This document shows, piece after piece, positions 51,750 to 63,508 of a DNA stretch of 64,000 nucleotides. Within the stretch, counting starts at the first letter, position 1. Every line of letters begins with the position of its first letter. The stretch comes from SPDF01 sp963699825 (lineage in GTDB: Bacteria; Gemmatimonadota; Gemmatimonadetes; Gemmatimonadales; GWC2-71-9). Made by a program: the position numbers and the translations under genes. The notes under the pieces are model-generated. The model was not told the origin of the DNA. It was given only the letters and a program-made list of their open reading frames with translations, and ran no database searches. The stretch spans positions 61,842 through 125,841 of the forward strand of contig CAVOVI010000011.1 of the NCBI GenBank assembly GCA_963699825.1. The letters are read 5' to 3'.

Positions 51750-52916
51750 ATGCACACAACTCACTCGATGGCAAAGGCCGGGACAATGACCGTACGTGGT
51801 GGCGTGGTGGCGATGACGGCACTCGTGCTCGCCGGAGTGGCGCTCGCCGGGTGTGCCGACCGGGGCAATGGAGATGAAGCGGAGACCGTGGCGCCGATCG
51901 TCATCGGACCAGAAAACATCGCGATTGTCCGGGATACCCTGCTGATGGACGGTCCGCCAATCTCGGGGACGCTCGGCGCGGAGCGCGAGGCGCGGGTCCG
52001 CTCGGAGCTGGGGGGATCGATTCTGCAGGCGTATGCCGAGCCGGGCCAGGCGGTATCTGCGGGCCAGGTGTTGGCACAGATCGAACCCCAGACGGCGCGG
52101 GAGCAGGCGGCCTTCGCCAATGCCCTGGTCCGCAGCCTGGAGAACGACGTCCGTCTCCAGCGACGCAATCTCGAGCGCGACAGCCGGCTCGCCGAAGCGG
52201 GTGCGCTTTCGACGCGGGCGGTGGAGGCGGATTCCCTGGCGGTGGCGCAGGCGGAAGCGGCGCTCGCCGAGGCGAACGCCCGGCAGGTCTCGGCCCAGCG
52301 CTCCCTGGCGCGCGCGACCGTCCGGGCGCCATTCGCGGGCATCGTGAGCGAGCAGATGGTGAGCGTCGGCGACGTCGTGCAGAACGGGACGGAGCTCTAC
52401 ACGATCGTGGATCCGTCCAGTCTGCGGCTTGAGGCCCAACTCCCCGCGCAGTCACTGGGCGGGCTCCGTGTGGGCACGCCGGTGCAGTTTACCGTGAGCG
52501 GATTCAGTGACCAGCGCCTCGCCGGCCGGGTCACCCGCGTCTACCCCTCCGTCGATCCCACGACCCGGCAGGTGCGCATCCTCGTCACCGTTCCCAACCC
52601 CGGGCAGCAGTTGGTGATCGGCCTCTTCGCGGAGGGCCGGGTGGTCACCTCGGAGCGGCAGGCGCTGACGGTACCCAAGGCGGCGGTAGACCTGCGAGGG
52701 GTGCGGCCCGCGGTGTCACAGGTGAAGAACGGGCGGATGGTTCGCACCGAGGTGGTGCTGGGCCTGGAGGACGCCGTGGCGGAGCTGGTGGAGATCAGTT
52801 CCGGGCTGGCCGTGGGAGATACGGTTGTCCTGGGCAGTTCGCGCGGGATCACGGCGGGCACACCGATCCGGGTGCAGGACGTCGCCGAGCGGGTCAACCC
52901 CTCCACCGCGCCGTAG
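51750..52916 (+). CDS. RND periplasmic adaptor lipoprotein
   Basis: 388 residues from ATG 51750; ATG 51768 and 51786 are alternatives, the last giving MTVRGGVVAMTALVLAGVALAGC with the lipobox LAGC. Lipoyl halves GGSILQAYAEPGQAVSAGQVLAQIE and ATVRAPFAGIVSEQMVSVGDVV flank the helical hairpin. Beta-barrel and membrane-proximal domains follow (VDPTTRQVRILVTVPNPGQQL). It connects the RND pump to TolC, starting 7 bp after the channel gene. Confidence 0.92.
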   Translation: MHTTHSMAKAGTMTVRGGVVAMTALVLAGVALAGCADRGNGDEAETVAPIVIGPENIAIVRDTLLMDGPPISGTLGAEREARVRSELGGSILQAYAEPGQAVSAGQVLAQIEPQTAREQAAFANALVRSLENDVRLQRRNLERDSRLAEAGALSTRAVEADSLAVAQAEAALAEANARQVSAQRSLARATVRAPFAGIVSEQMVSVGDVVQNGTELYTIVDPSSLRLEAQLPAQSLGGLRVGTPVQFTVSGFSDQRLAGRVTRVYPSVDPTTRQVRILVTVPNPGQQLVIGLFAEGRVVTSERQALTVPKAAVDLRGVRPAVSQVKNGRMVRTEVVLGLEDAVAELVEISSGLAVGDTVVLGSSRGITAGTPIRVQDVAERVNPSTAP

Positions 52917-52926
52917 GGGGGCCGCC

Positions 52927-55900
52927 ATGTTCATTTCCGATTTTGCGATCAAGCGTCCGACGATCACCGTCGTCACGATGCTGGCGCTGGTGGTCGGCGG
53001 GATCATCGCCCTCATCCGGCTCCAGACCGACGAGTTCCCTGAAGTGGCGCCGCCGTACGTGTCGGTGGCCGTGCCGTACCCCGGGGCTTCGCCGGAGACG
53101 GTGGAAACCGAGGTCCTCAATCCGATCGAAGAGGCGATCGCCTCCATCAGCGGCGTCAAGAAGGTCACCGGCAAGGCGGAGGACGGCTTCGCCTTCGTCC
53201 TGATCGAATTCATCTTCGAGAAGCCGTTGCCCGAGGCGACCCAGGACATTCGGGACGCGATCTCCGCCATCCGGAACGACCTGCCGACCGAGATGGAAGA
53301 GCCGATCATCAAGAAGCTGAACGACACCGACCGGCCCATCGTCTCGCTCGCGCTCTCCTCGACTCGCCTGAGTCCTGCGGAACTCACCCGCCTGGCCGAC
53401 CCCGGCATCACGCGCGAATTGCGATCGATTCCCGGCGTCGCCGAGGTCACGGTCACCGGCAAGCAGGAGCGGGAGCTGACCGTGGAACTGCGGCCCGCTG
53501 CACTCCAGGCGGCGCGGGTGAGCGTGGCGCAGGTGGTGCAGGCGCTCCAGGCGCAGAACCTTGCCGCCCCGGTCGGGCGGGTCCAGGGTGAGTACGACGA
53601 ACGCTCGATTCGGCTCCGCGGGCGCCTCAGCGGTCCCGAGGAGTTTGCGCAACTGGTGGTGGCCGAGCGGAACGGCGTGCTGATCCGGCTGGGTCAGGTG
53701 GCCAACGTTCGCGACGGCATCGAGGAGCAGCGGACGCTGGCGCTCTTCAACGGCATGGAAGCGGTCGGCATCGACATCAAGAAGTCGAAGGGCTACAGCA
53801 CCACGGAGGTGGCCGGCCAGCTTCTCGAGCGGGTCGAGAAGATGCAGGCGACCCTGCCCGAGGGTACGACGATCAACGTCGTCAAGAACTCGGGCACCCG
53901 TGTGAAGGCGGCCGTCCGCAACGTGCAGGAGGCGCTCTTCGAGGGTGCGCTGCTGACGGTGCTGGTGGTGTTTCTCTTCCTCAACTCCTGGCGTTCCACC
54001 GTCATCACCGGCCTGGCCCTGCCGGTCAGCGTGCTGGCGTCGTTCATCGCGGTGTGGGCCTTCGGCTTCAAGCTGGAGACGATGTCGCTCCTCGGCCTTT
54101 CCCTCGCCATCGGCATCCTGATCGACGATGCCATCGTGGTGCGGGAGAACATCGTGCGCCACGTCGAACTCGGGAAGGATCACTACACCGCCTCGCTCGA
54201 AGGCACCGACGAGATCGGTCTCGCGGTCACCGCGACGACGTTCTCGATTCTCGCCGTCTTCCTGCCCGTGGCCTTCATGTCCGGCGTCGGCGGGCCAGTG
54301 GTTCAAGCCGTTTGCCCTGACGATGGCCTGCTCGGTGTTCGTCTCGCTCTTCGTCAGTTTCTCGCTGGATCCCGATGCTCTCCGCGTACTGGCCCGATCC
54401 GCACGTGCCGGAGGAGAAGCGGAACTGGATCACGCGCCAGCTCGACAAGTTCAACGCCTGGTTCACGCGCATGGCCGAGGGGTACCGCGGCGTGATCGCC
54501 TGGGCGCTCGACCACCGCGCCGCGATGGTCGTGCTGGCGACCGGATCGATGATCAGCGCGTTCACCTTGCTCTGGAACGGTGTTCTCGGCTTCCTGGCGC
54601 TGGTGCTGGGGCTGGTCATCAGTGTCTGGGCATTGTCCGGGGCGCGGCCGTTGCCATTCCGCATCGCCGGGACGATTGCGGGTGCCGTCATCGGCATCGG
54701 GCTGTTCCTGGTGGTACCCGAATGGCACAAGGTGGGAGTCGGCTTCATGCCGCTCGACGATCGCTCGGAGTTCAATGTCCAGATCGAGACGCCGCCGGGC
54801 TCGAACCTGGCCTACACGCGCGCCAAGGCGGAAGAAGCCGACCGGATCATCCGGGCGCGTCCCGATGTGATGTACAGCTACATCACGCTCGGCGATCCGG
54901 GCTCCAGTGCGGTGGACGTCGGAAAGATGTACGTCAAGCTGGCACCGAAGAACGAACGCCCGCTCAGCGCGGAGCTCATCGGCGCCGAAGTGCGGAGCGG
55001 GCTGGTGCAGCTGGGTGGCGTGAACATGGCGCTCTTCACGAGCGACATGGGCGGCGGGCGCAAGCAGCTCGCGCTCCAGGTGAAGGGCCCGGACCTCGCG
55101 TCGATCAACATCGGGGCGGAGCAGGTCCGCGCCGTGGTGGCGGCCACCGAAGGCTCGGTCGACATCGCGCTCTCGAGCAAGGGACAGCGGCCCGAACTGA
55201 CGGTGGACCTCGATCGTGGCCTGGCCGGGGCGCTCGGCCTGACGGCGGGGCAGGTGGCACAGACGCTGCGGCCCGCCTTCGCCGGCATCGACGCCGGCGA
55301 CTGGGTCGATCCCAGCGGCGAGACGCGCGACGTCGTGGTCCGCCTGGCTCCCTCGGCTCGGCGGCGGGCGGACGACCTGCGGCAGTTGCCCCTGCTCATC
55401 CCGGGAGGGATGGATGGCGCTCCGCGCACCATTCCCCTCGGCCAGGTGGTCACGGTGCGGTCGGACCTGGCACCGGCGGTCATCAACCATCTCGACCGGG
55501 ACCTGGTGGTCAACGTCGAGTGGAACACGCAGGGCCGGTCCACGGGCGAGGTCATGTCGGACGTCCGGAAGGCGCTGGCGCAGACCCAATTGCCGCCGGG
55601 CGTGACCTACTCGGAGGGTGGCGACGCCGAAAACCAGAGCGAGGTCTTCGGCAACATCTTCCTGGCCCTCGGCGTCGCGGTGCTGCTCATGTACCTGATT
55701 CTCGTTATGCAGTTCGGCTCGTTCCTCGATCCGATGGCCATTCTGATGTCGTTGCCGCTCTCGCTGGTCGGGGTGATGCTTTCGCTCGCCATCACCGGGC
55801 TGACCGTCAACATCATGAGCCTCATCGGGGTGATTCTCCTCATGGGGATCGTCGCGAAGAACGCCATTCTGCTGATCGACTTCGCCAAGTGGAGTCACGA

Positions 55901-56183
55901 AAAGGGAATGCCGATTCGTGAGGCGCTCATCGAGGCCGGCGCCATTCGACTCCGGCCCATCCTGATGACCACCTTCGCGCTGATCGCCGGCATGATTCCG
56001 GTCGCCATCGCGGGCGGGGAGGGAGCGCAGTTCCGGCAGCCGCTGGGTGTCGCGGTGATCGGCGGCGTGCTCACCTCGACCCTGCTCACCCTGCTCGTCA
56101 TCCCGACCGTCTACGAGATCTTCTTCGACTGGCGGGAGGCGCTGGGCGCCCGCCTCCGTGGCCGGGGGGCTGCCCGCGCCTGA
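52927..56183 (+). CDS. RND multidrug efflux permease, two apparent frameshifts
   Basis: Inner-membrane proton-driven pump of the AcrB/MexB class. Starts MFISDFAIKRPTITVVTMLAL. The first frame runs to VAFMSGVGG at about 54295. A second frame continues QWFKPFALTMACSVFVSLFV and FSLDP to about 54370. A third resumes MLSAYWPDPHVPEEKRNWI to the end. The three joined parts are continuous with the family; removing one C near 54295 and one in the CCC at 54371-54373 restores 1,084 residues. The proton-relay residues IGILIDDAIVVRE (first half) and GIVAKNAILLIDFA (second half) are intact. Confidence 0.9.
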
Positions 56184-56194
56184 GGCGGTCATGG

Positions 56195-56223
56195 TGGACG
56201 GGCCTGTCAGCCATCACTAGATT
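56195..56223 (+). promoter_or_regulatory. Promoter of the metal-uptake cassette
   Basis: TGGACG (56195-56200), 17-bp spacer, TAGATT (56218-56223). The -10 ends 7 nt before ATG 56230, implying a leaderless transcript. No Shine-Dalgarno is present. Confidence 0.5.
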
Positions 56224-56229
56224 GGGTCC

Positions 56230-56613
56230 ATGCGACAGTTGCCGGTTTGGTCGCGCTCCCTCGCGGGGATGCTGGCGCTCTGGTTCGGCCTGGTCATGGT
56301 CGCGCCGGTCGTCCTGCACTCCTGTCCCAGGGACTTGGCCGGCGCGGTCATGGAGGGGTCAGCTGGAGGCCATGCCCACCATGGCACACAGCACTCCGAT
56401 GACCAGCGCCCCGATGCACCGGCGAATTGCCAATGCCTCGGCAGGTGTGCCGTCTCGGCACCCGCGCTCATGCCGGGTGCCACCACGATTCTCGTTGCCA
56501 CGTTCGCCCCGCGCCCTGCGGAGATTCTCACTGCCACCGCTGACATCGCAGCAGTGGTGCACCCTGACCACACGCAACCCTTCGCCACAGCCCCTCCGCT
56601 CCACCGCGGCTGA
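56230..56613 (+). CDS. Small His/Cys-rich secreted protein, probable metal binder
   Basis: 127 residues. One N-terminal hydrophobic segment (LAGMLALWFGLVMVAPVVLHSC) may be a signal or anchor. Then comes a His-rich stretch (GGHAHHGTQHSDD) and a Cys cluster (NCQCLGRC), with another HPDH near the end. The pattern resembles DUF2946-type proteins linked to copper but I cannot confirm the family. It lies upstream of a TonB receptor and a His-rich lipoprotein, so metal binding in the envelope is a fair inference. Confidence 0.65.
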   Translation: MRQLPVWSRSLAGMLALWFGLVMVAPVVLHSCPRDLAGAVMEGSAGGHAHHGTQHSDDQRPDAPANCQCLGRCAVSAPALMPGATTILVATFAPRPAEILTATADIAAVVHPDHTQPFATAPPLHRG

Positions 56614-56766
56614 TCCTGGCGCCTCGGCGCCCTCGATCCCCGCCCCCCAACCAACATCCTGTTCTCGCCTCCCCAGCGCACGCCGGGGCTGGTTCCCGTT
56701 CCCGCGGTTGACGCCTGGCAGCTGCCCTCGAGCTCGCCGGCGTCCGCCGCGACAGGTTGGCGTCGC

Positions 56767-58848
56767 ATGGCAGCTCGTGACCACAGCGCGACAGCATCGA
56801 GCACCCTGACGATCGGTCTGGGGGTTCTTGCTTGTCTGGTGCTGGGGGGCGCCGAGGTCGGGCAGGCGCAGCAACCGACCAAACCACAGATCGATACCGC
56901 CAAGTCGACGGCGATTACGCCGATCATCGTTACCGGGAAGCGGGAACATGCCGTCGCTCCGCCGGTCGCCACCGTCGAGGTCAGCACGGCAACGGTCCAG
57001 CGGGCACCGGCCGGCAACCCCTATGACCTGATCGGTCGGTCGGTCGGCATCGAAGTGCACCAGCAAGGGCAGGGGCCGGGCTTTGCCTCCAACGTCGTGA
57101 TCGGGGGCTTCACCTCCGATCATTCTTCGGATGTGCTGCTCGTCCTAGACGGCGTGGCGATCAATCTGCCCATCCACGGCCACGTGGAGGGCTATGCGGA
57201 CTGGAGCATCCTTTCACCCGGTGCCATCAGTACTTCCCGGGTGATCCACGGCCCGGCCAGCCCGCTCTATGGTGATTTCTCACTGGGCGGCGTGGTGGAG
57301 GTGTACACCGCCGCCGATGCCGACGCCACGACGGGGTCGTTGGGGGTGACGTCGTTCGGCGATGTCCGAGGATGGGTGACTGGCGGGTTCCGACAGCCGG
57401 ACGCCGGCGCGCTCTTCTCGGTCTCCGGCCAGCGTGAGGAGGGATGGAGGGAAAACGCCGACTACCTGCTGGGGACGGCCGTGCTCCGTGGCTGGCGCAC
57501 CGCCGGGAAGGGCAGACTGGAGGGCGGTCTGTACGGATACGGGTCGCACTGGAACTCCCCGGGCTATGTCTCGGTGGAACGGTACAACGAGGGTGACCTC
57601 GTGGCCGCGACCGACACGACGGACGGCGGTGACGCCGACCGATACATCGGCACCTTGCGCTACGGCGTACCCTTGAACTCCCTGACGACGCTCGAGACCC
57701 AGCTCTGGGGGCAGGTAGGGACATCGACCGTGTTCCTCACCCTGCCCGAGGACGGTGTTCTGCAGCAGACCGCCGAACGTGACGACCGCCAAGCCGTCGG
57801 AATGCAGGCCCAGCTCAGCCGCGTGAAGGGCGAGGGGGAGTTCAGCGTCGGGTTGAGCGGGCGGGCTGATTGGACGACCTACACCCTCGACCAAACCGAC
57901 GCTCGGGTCCCGGTGTCAGCAGAGCAGGCGGACGACGGACGGTATCAGGCCCTGGGGCTCTATGGACGGTGGCGCGGGATGTTGAGCAGTCGATTCATGT
58001 ACGATCTTGGGCTCCGCGGCGACCTCGTTCGCTATCAGAGCTACAACCACCTCGACTCCCTCGCGGATTGGCAGAGCGCCACCGATCCCGTGGTGAGCCC
58101 GAAACTCGGCGCCAGCTACATGGCGTCGAGCCGCCTCCGGTTGCTCGGCTCATTGGCGCGCGGGTTTCGGGGTCCGGTCGGTGTCATCGCCGACCCGAGC
58201 CGTCCCCTCGTGACTGCTTGGGCCGGCGAGATCGGTGCGGAGTACGGCACGAGCACGCTCCTGCTGACGATGTCGCTGTTCCAGTTCAACACGGCCAACG
58301 AACGGATCAAGGACCCCGTCAGCCTCGAGATCGTGGAGACGGGAACCAGCCGTCGCCGCGGGATCACGGGAAGTGCCTCCTGGCAGGCCAGCCGGAAGCT
58401 GACGGTCCAGGCCGAGGGGACCTTCAACGATGCCACGATCACCGGCGTGGCCGAACCGGTCAACGTCTCCTTTGACCTCGCGCCCATCCTCCCCCCGCGG
58501 CCAAGCTTCCACACCGAACCGCTGGAACCGGGGGACCCGGTCCCAGGCGTCTCCGACTATTTCGGCCGCGTCGGTGCGGAATTCATTCCGAAGAACGGCC
58601 TTTCCACCTACGCCCTGATTCGCTTCACCGGCCCGTTCACGCCGATTGGCGAACCGGGCGTCATGACGCAGGCGTATTCGGTCTTCGACCTTGGCGGATC
58701 GGTCGCACTCGGCGCCACCACCAGTGTGGACGTCGACTTGCTGAACGTCTTCGACACCAAGTACGCGGATATTCGCGCTTCTGGCTACATCAACCCCGGC
58801 GCCCCACGCAGCCTGCTCGTGTCGGTGCGCCTTGCACACCCGCATTGA
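56767..58848 (+). CDS. TonB-dependent outer-membrane receptor
   Basis: 693 residues from ATG 56767. After a signal region ending GQAQ, the TonB box-like TPIIVTGKRE is followed by the plug domain (VSTATVQRAP to GDFSLGGVVEVYTA, with VLDGVAINLP). A 22-strand-type barrel follows. The C-terminus ends in an alternating strand, NPGAPRSLLVSVRLAHPH, with a penultimate Pro/His rather than the usual terminal Phe. It would import a metal or metal complex, given the His-rich neighbours. The gap of 153 bp from the previous gene holds only C-rich DNA. Confidence 0.9.
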   Translation: MAARDHSATASSTLTIGLGVLACLVLGGAEVGQAQQPTKPQIDTAKSTAITPIIVTGKREHAVAPPVATVEVSTATVQRAPAGNPYDLIGRSVGIEVHQQGQGPGFASNVVIGGFTSDHSSDVLLVLDGVAINLPIHGHVEGYADWSILSPGAISTSRVIHGPASPLYGDFSLGGVVEVYTAADADATTGSLGVTSFGDVRGWVTGGFRQPDAGALFSVSGQREEGWRENADYLLGTAVLRGWRTAGKGRLEGGLYGYGSHWNSPGYVSVERYNEGDLVAATDTTDGGDADRYIGTLRYGVPLNSLTTLETQLWGQVGTSTVFLTLPEDGVLQQTAERDDRQAVGMQAQLSRVKGEGEFSVGLSGRADWTTYTLDQTDARVPVSAEQADDGRYQALGLYGRWRGMLSSRFMYDLGLRGDLVRYQSYNHLDSLADWQSATDPVVSPKLGASYMASSRLRLLGSLARGFRGPVGVIADPSRPLVTAWAGEIGAEYGTSTLLLTMSLFQFNTANERIKDPVSLEIVETGTSRRRGITGSASWQASRKLTVQAEGTFNDATITGVAEPVNVSFDLAPILPPRPSFHTEPLEPGDPVPGVSDYFGRVGAEFIPKNGLSTYALIRFTGPFTPIGEPGVMTQAYSVFDLGGSVALGATTSVDVDLLNVFDTKYADIRASGYINPGAPRSLLVSVRLAHPH

Positions 58849-58884
58849 CCCGCCGGTCCCCACGTTTCAGAGGAGATAATTGCG

Positions 58885-59325
58885 ATGCATCTACCCACTC
58901 GCCGGTCTCTCGTCCGCCTGCTGATTTTGCCCGCCCTGGCGCTCACCGCCACAATGGGGGCGTGCAGTGACGATCCGGCGGCCCCAGCGGAGGAGAGCCA
59001 CACCCCGGCCTCGGTGAAGCTGTTCATCAACGATGTCGATGTGACGGCCAATCTCGTGCTCCCGGCCGGTGCCGTCACACGCGTCGAGGTACGATATTAC
59101 GCCGATGACGGCGATCTGATCACCGGAATCGAGGACCACCATCACACGGCGCTGGTTTTTACGCCCGCCACGCTCGCGACCACGGCGGATGTGGTCGACT
59201 TCAACTTTCGACAGGATGTGACGGCCCAGCCCGGTGCCGGTACCGGCACGGTGATGGTCGGATACGGGCACGACGCGGCCGCGGACGAACTGACCTTCGG
59301 CCCCTTTCCCGTGACAGTACCCTAG
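58885..59325 (+). CDS. His-containing lipoprotein, probable metal-binding partner
   Basis: 146 residues; AGAGGAGA lies 8 nt before the ATG. Signal peptide with lipobox GAC (ALTATMGACSDD). The mature part is a beta-sandwich-like repeat: ASVKLFINDVDVTANLVL, TRVEVRYYADDGDLIT, then EDHHHTALVF, and GTVMVGYGHDAAADELTFG. The HHH motif and a later GH could ligate zinc or copper. It follows the receptor by 36 bp and is likely its surface or periplasmic helper. The family is not recognised. Confidence 0.72.
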   Translation: MHLPTRRSLVRLLILPALALTATMGACSDDPAAPAEESHTPASVKLFINDVDVTANLVLPAGAVTRVEVRYYADDGDLITGIEDHHHTALVFTPATLATTADVVDFNFRQDVTAQPGAGTGTVMVGYGHDAAADELTFGPFPVTVP

Positions 59326-59425
59326 GGGCGGCCCCTCCTCCGCGACGGGATTGCGTTCACGGCGGACCGGATGTCAATTGCCCGGGTTCGCCGTGCACGA
59401 TTCCCACATGCAGCGGAGCGTTGTG

Positions 59426-62227
<2,802 letters not shown>

Positions 62228-62255
62228 CAGGCTGGGAAGGGCTGCCTCCAGGGAC

Positions 62256-62666
62256 CTAGTCGTCCCTGAGGGGGGGAGTGCGGCGCTTCGCCTTCGTGGC
62301 GGAGCGCCGTTTCTTTGCTTTGAGGCGGTTCTCCGCGGCCGAGCGAGGAGGCCGTGTCTTGCGGCGCGGCTTGGGCGGGACCAGCGCCTCCGCAACCAGC
62401 TTCTGCAGGCGCTTCGTGACCGCGTCCCGATTCTTGAGCTGGCTTCTCGTCCCGGCGGAGACCAGCCGGAGCCACCCATCCCCATCGATCCGGTGGCCCA
62501 GCACGGAGACGAGGCGCGCCCGCTCCGGTTCGGTCAGGCTGGGAGAGGTGTGCGGATTCCACCAGAGCTCCACCCTGGTGGACGAAGTATTCACATGCTG
62601 GCCTCCCGGCCCCCCCGCCTTGGTGGCCCGGAAGGTGAGTTCGTGGAGGGGAATGGGCGCAGGCAT
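62256..62666 (-). CDS. arfB: Alternative ribosome-rescue factor (ArfB/YaeJ)
   Basis: 136 residues from ATG 62666. A peptidyl-tRNA hydrolase that frees ribosomes stalled on truncated mRNA. The catalytic GGQ is at 21-23 (TKAGGPGGQHVNTSSTRVEL). The C-terminal tail is long and basic (PPKPRRKTRPPRSAAENRLKAKKRR) and enters the empty mRNA channel in known ArfB. Minus-strand TATCTT (62678-62673) ends 7 nt before the ATG with no ribosome site, implying a leaderless mRNA. No ssrA gene was seen in the window. Confidence 0.92.
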   Translation of the reverse strand: MPAPIPLHELTFRATKAGGPGGQHVNTSSTRVELWWNPHTSPSLTEPERARLVSVLGHRIDGDGWLRLVSAGTRSQLKNRDAVTKRLQKLVAEALVPPKPRRKTRPPRSAAENRLKAKKRRSATKAKRRTPPLRDD

Positions 62667-62672
62667 GCTGGT

Positions 62673-62689
62673 AAGATATCCGCTACTTT
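62673..62689. promoter_or_regulatory. Back-to-back -10 elements for arfB and larE
   Basis: TATCTT on the minus strand (62678-62673) and TACTTT on the plus strand (62684-62689) share a 29-bp intergenic gap. Each ends 7 nt before the start codon it serves (62666 and 62696). Confidence 0.5.
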
Positions 62690-62695
62690 TCCCCG

Positions 62696-63508
62696 ATGGC
62701 GGATATTGAGCGACTCGAGTCATATCTGGGTGCCCTCTCGGGCGCGGTACTGGGGTATTCCGGTGGCGTCGATTCCGCCGTGCTCGCGGTGGTCGGCGCC
62801 CGGGTGCTCGGCCCTTCGCGGTTCGTCGCCGTGATCGGCCGGAGCGCTTCCTACCCTGAAGTGCAATGGAGGACGGCAGTCGACCTGGCCGCCCGGTTCC
62901 AGGTGCCGCTGCTCGAAGTGCACACCAGCGAACTGGCGGATCCCGACTACATCGCCAATCCGCTCAATCGCTGCTTCTTCTGCAAGTCGGAACTCTGGCG
63001 CGTACTCGGTGCGGTGGCGGCCGATCGGGGGTTCGAGTTTCTGCTCGACGGGACGAACGCCGACGACCTCACGGAGCACCGTCCCGGTGCGGCCGCCGGC
63101 GCCGCCCGGCATGTGCATTCTCCCTTTGTGCAACTCGGCTGGACCAAAGCCGATGTGCGGGACGCGGCACTCCAGATCGGCCTGCCGACCTGGGACGCAC
63201 CTGCGGCGCCCTGCCTCTCCAGCCGCATCCGGTACGGCCTCCCTGTCACCGCCGAGCGGTTGCGGCAGGTGGAGCACGCCGAGGCGGTGATTCGCGAATG
63301 CGGGGTTGTGGGCGATCTCCGCGTGCGGCACCTGGGTGACCGGGCGCGGGTGGAAGTGCTGGCGACCGAGCGGCCGCTCGTCGAAGCGCGGTGGGTGGAG
63401 GTGGCCGATCGGCTTCGCGCCTTGGGATTCGCCGATGCGGAACTCGATGCGCGCGGGTATCGCCGCGGCAGCCTCCTGCCGATCGCACCTGCCTCCGAGG
63501 GCGCCTGA
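62696..63508 (+). CDS. larE: LarE-type ATP-dependent sulfur transferase
   Basis: 270 residues. In known systems LarE adds sulfur to pyridinium dicarboxylate for the nickel-pincer cofactor of lactate racemase and relatives. The PP-loop GYSGGVDSAVLA is at 20-31. Three cysteines are placed like those of cluster-type LarE: Cys93 and Cys96 (NRCFFCK) and Cys173 (APCLSSR, matching the sacrificial Cys position of the Lactobacillus enzyme). LarB/LarC are not in the window; other substrates are possible. Leaderless-type -10 TACTTT lies at 62684-62689. It is followed directly by a membrane-protein gene. Confidence 0.87.
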   Translation: MADIERLESYLGALSGAVLGYSGGVDSAVLAVVGARVLGPSRFVAVIGRSASYPEVQWRTAVDLAARFQVPLLEVHTSELADPDYIANPLNRCFFCKSELWRVLGAVAADRGFEFLLDGTNADDLTEHRPGAAAGAARHVHSPFVQLGWTKADVRDAALQIGLPTWDAPAAPCLSSRIRYGLPVTAERLRQVEHAEAVIRECGVVGDLRVRHLGDRARVEVLATERPLVEARWVEVADRLRALGFADAELDARGYRRGSLLPIAPASEGA

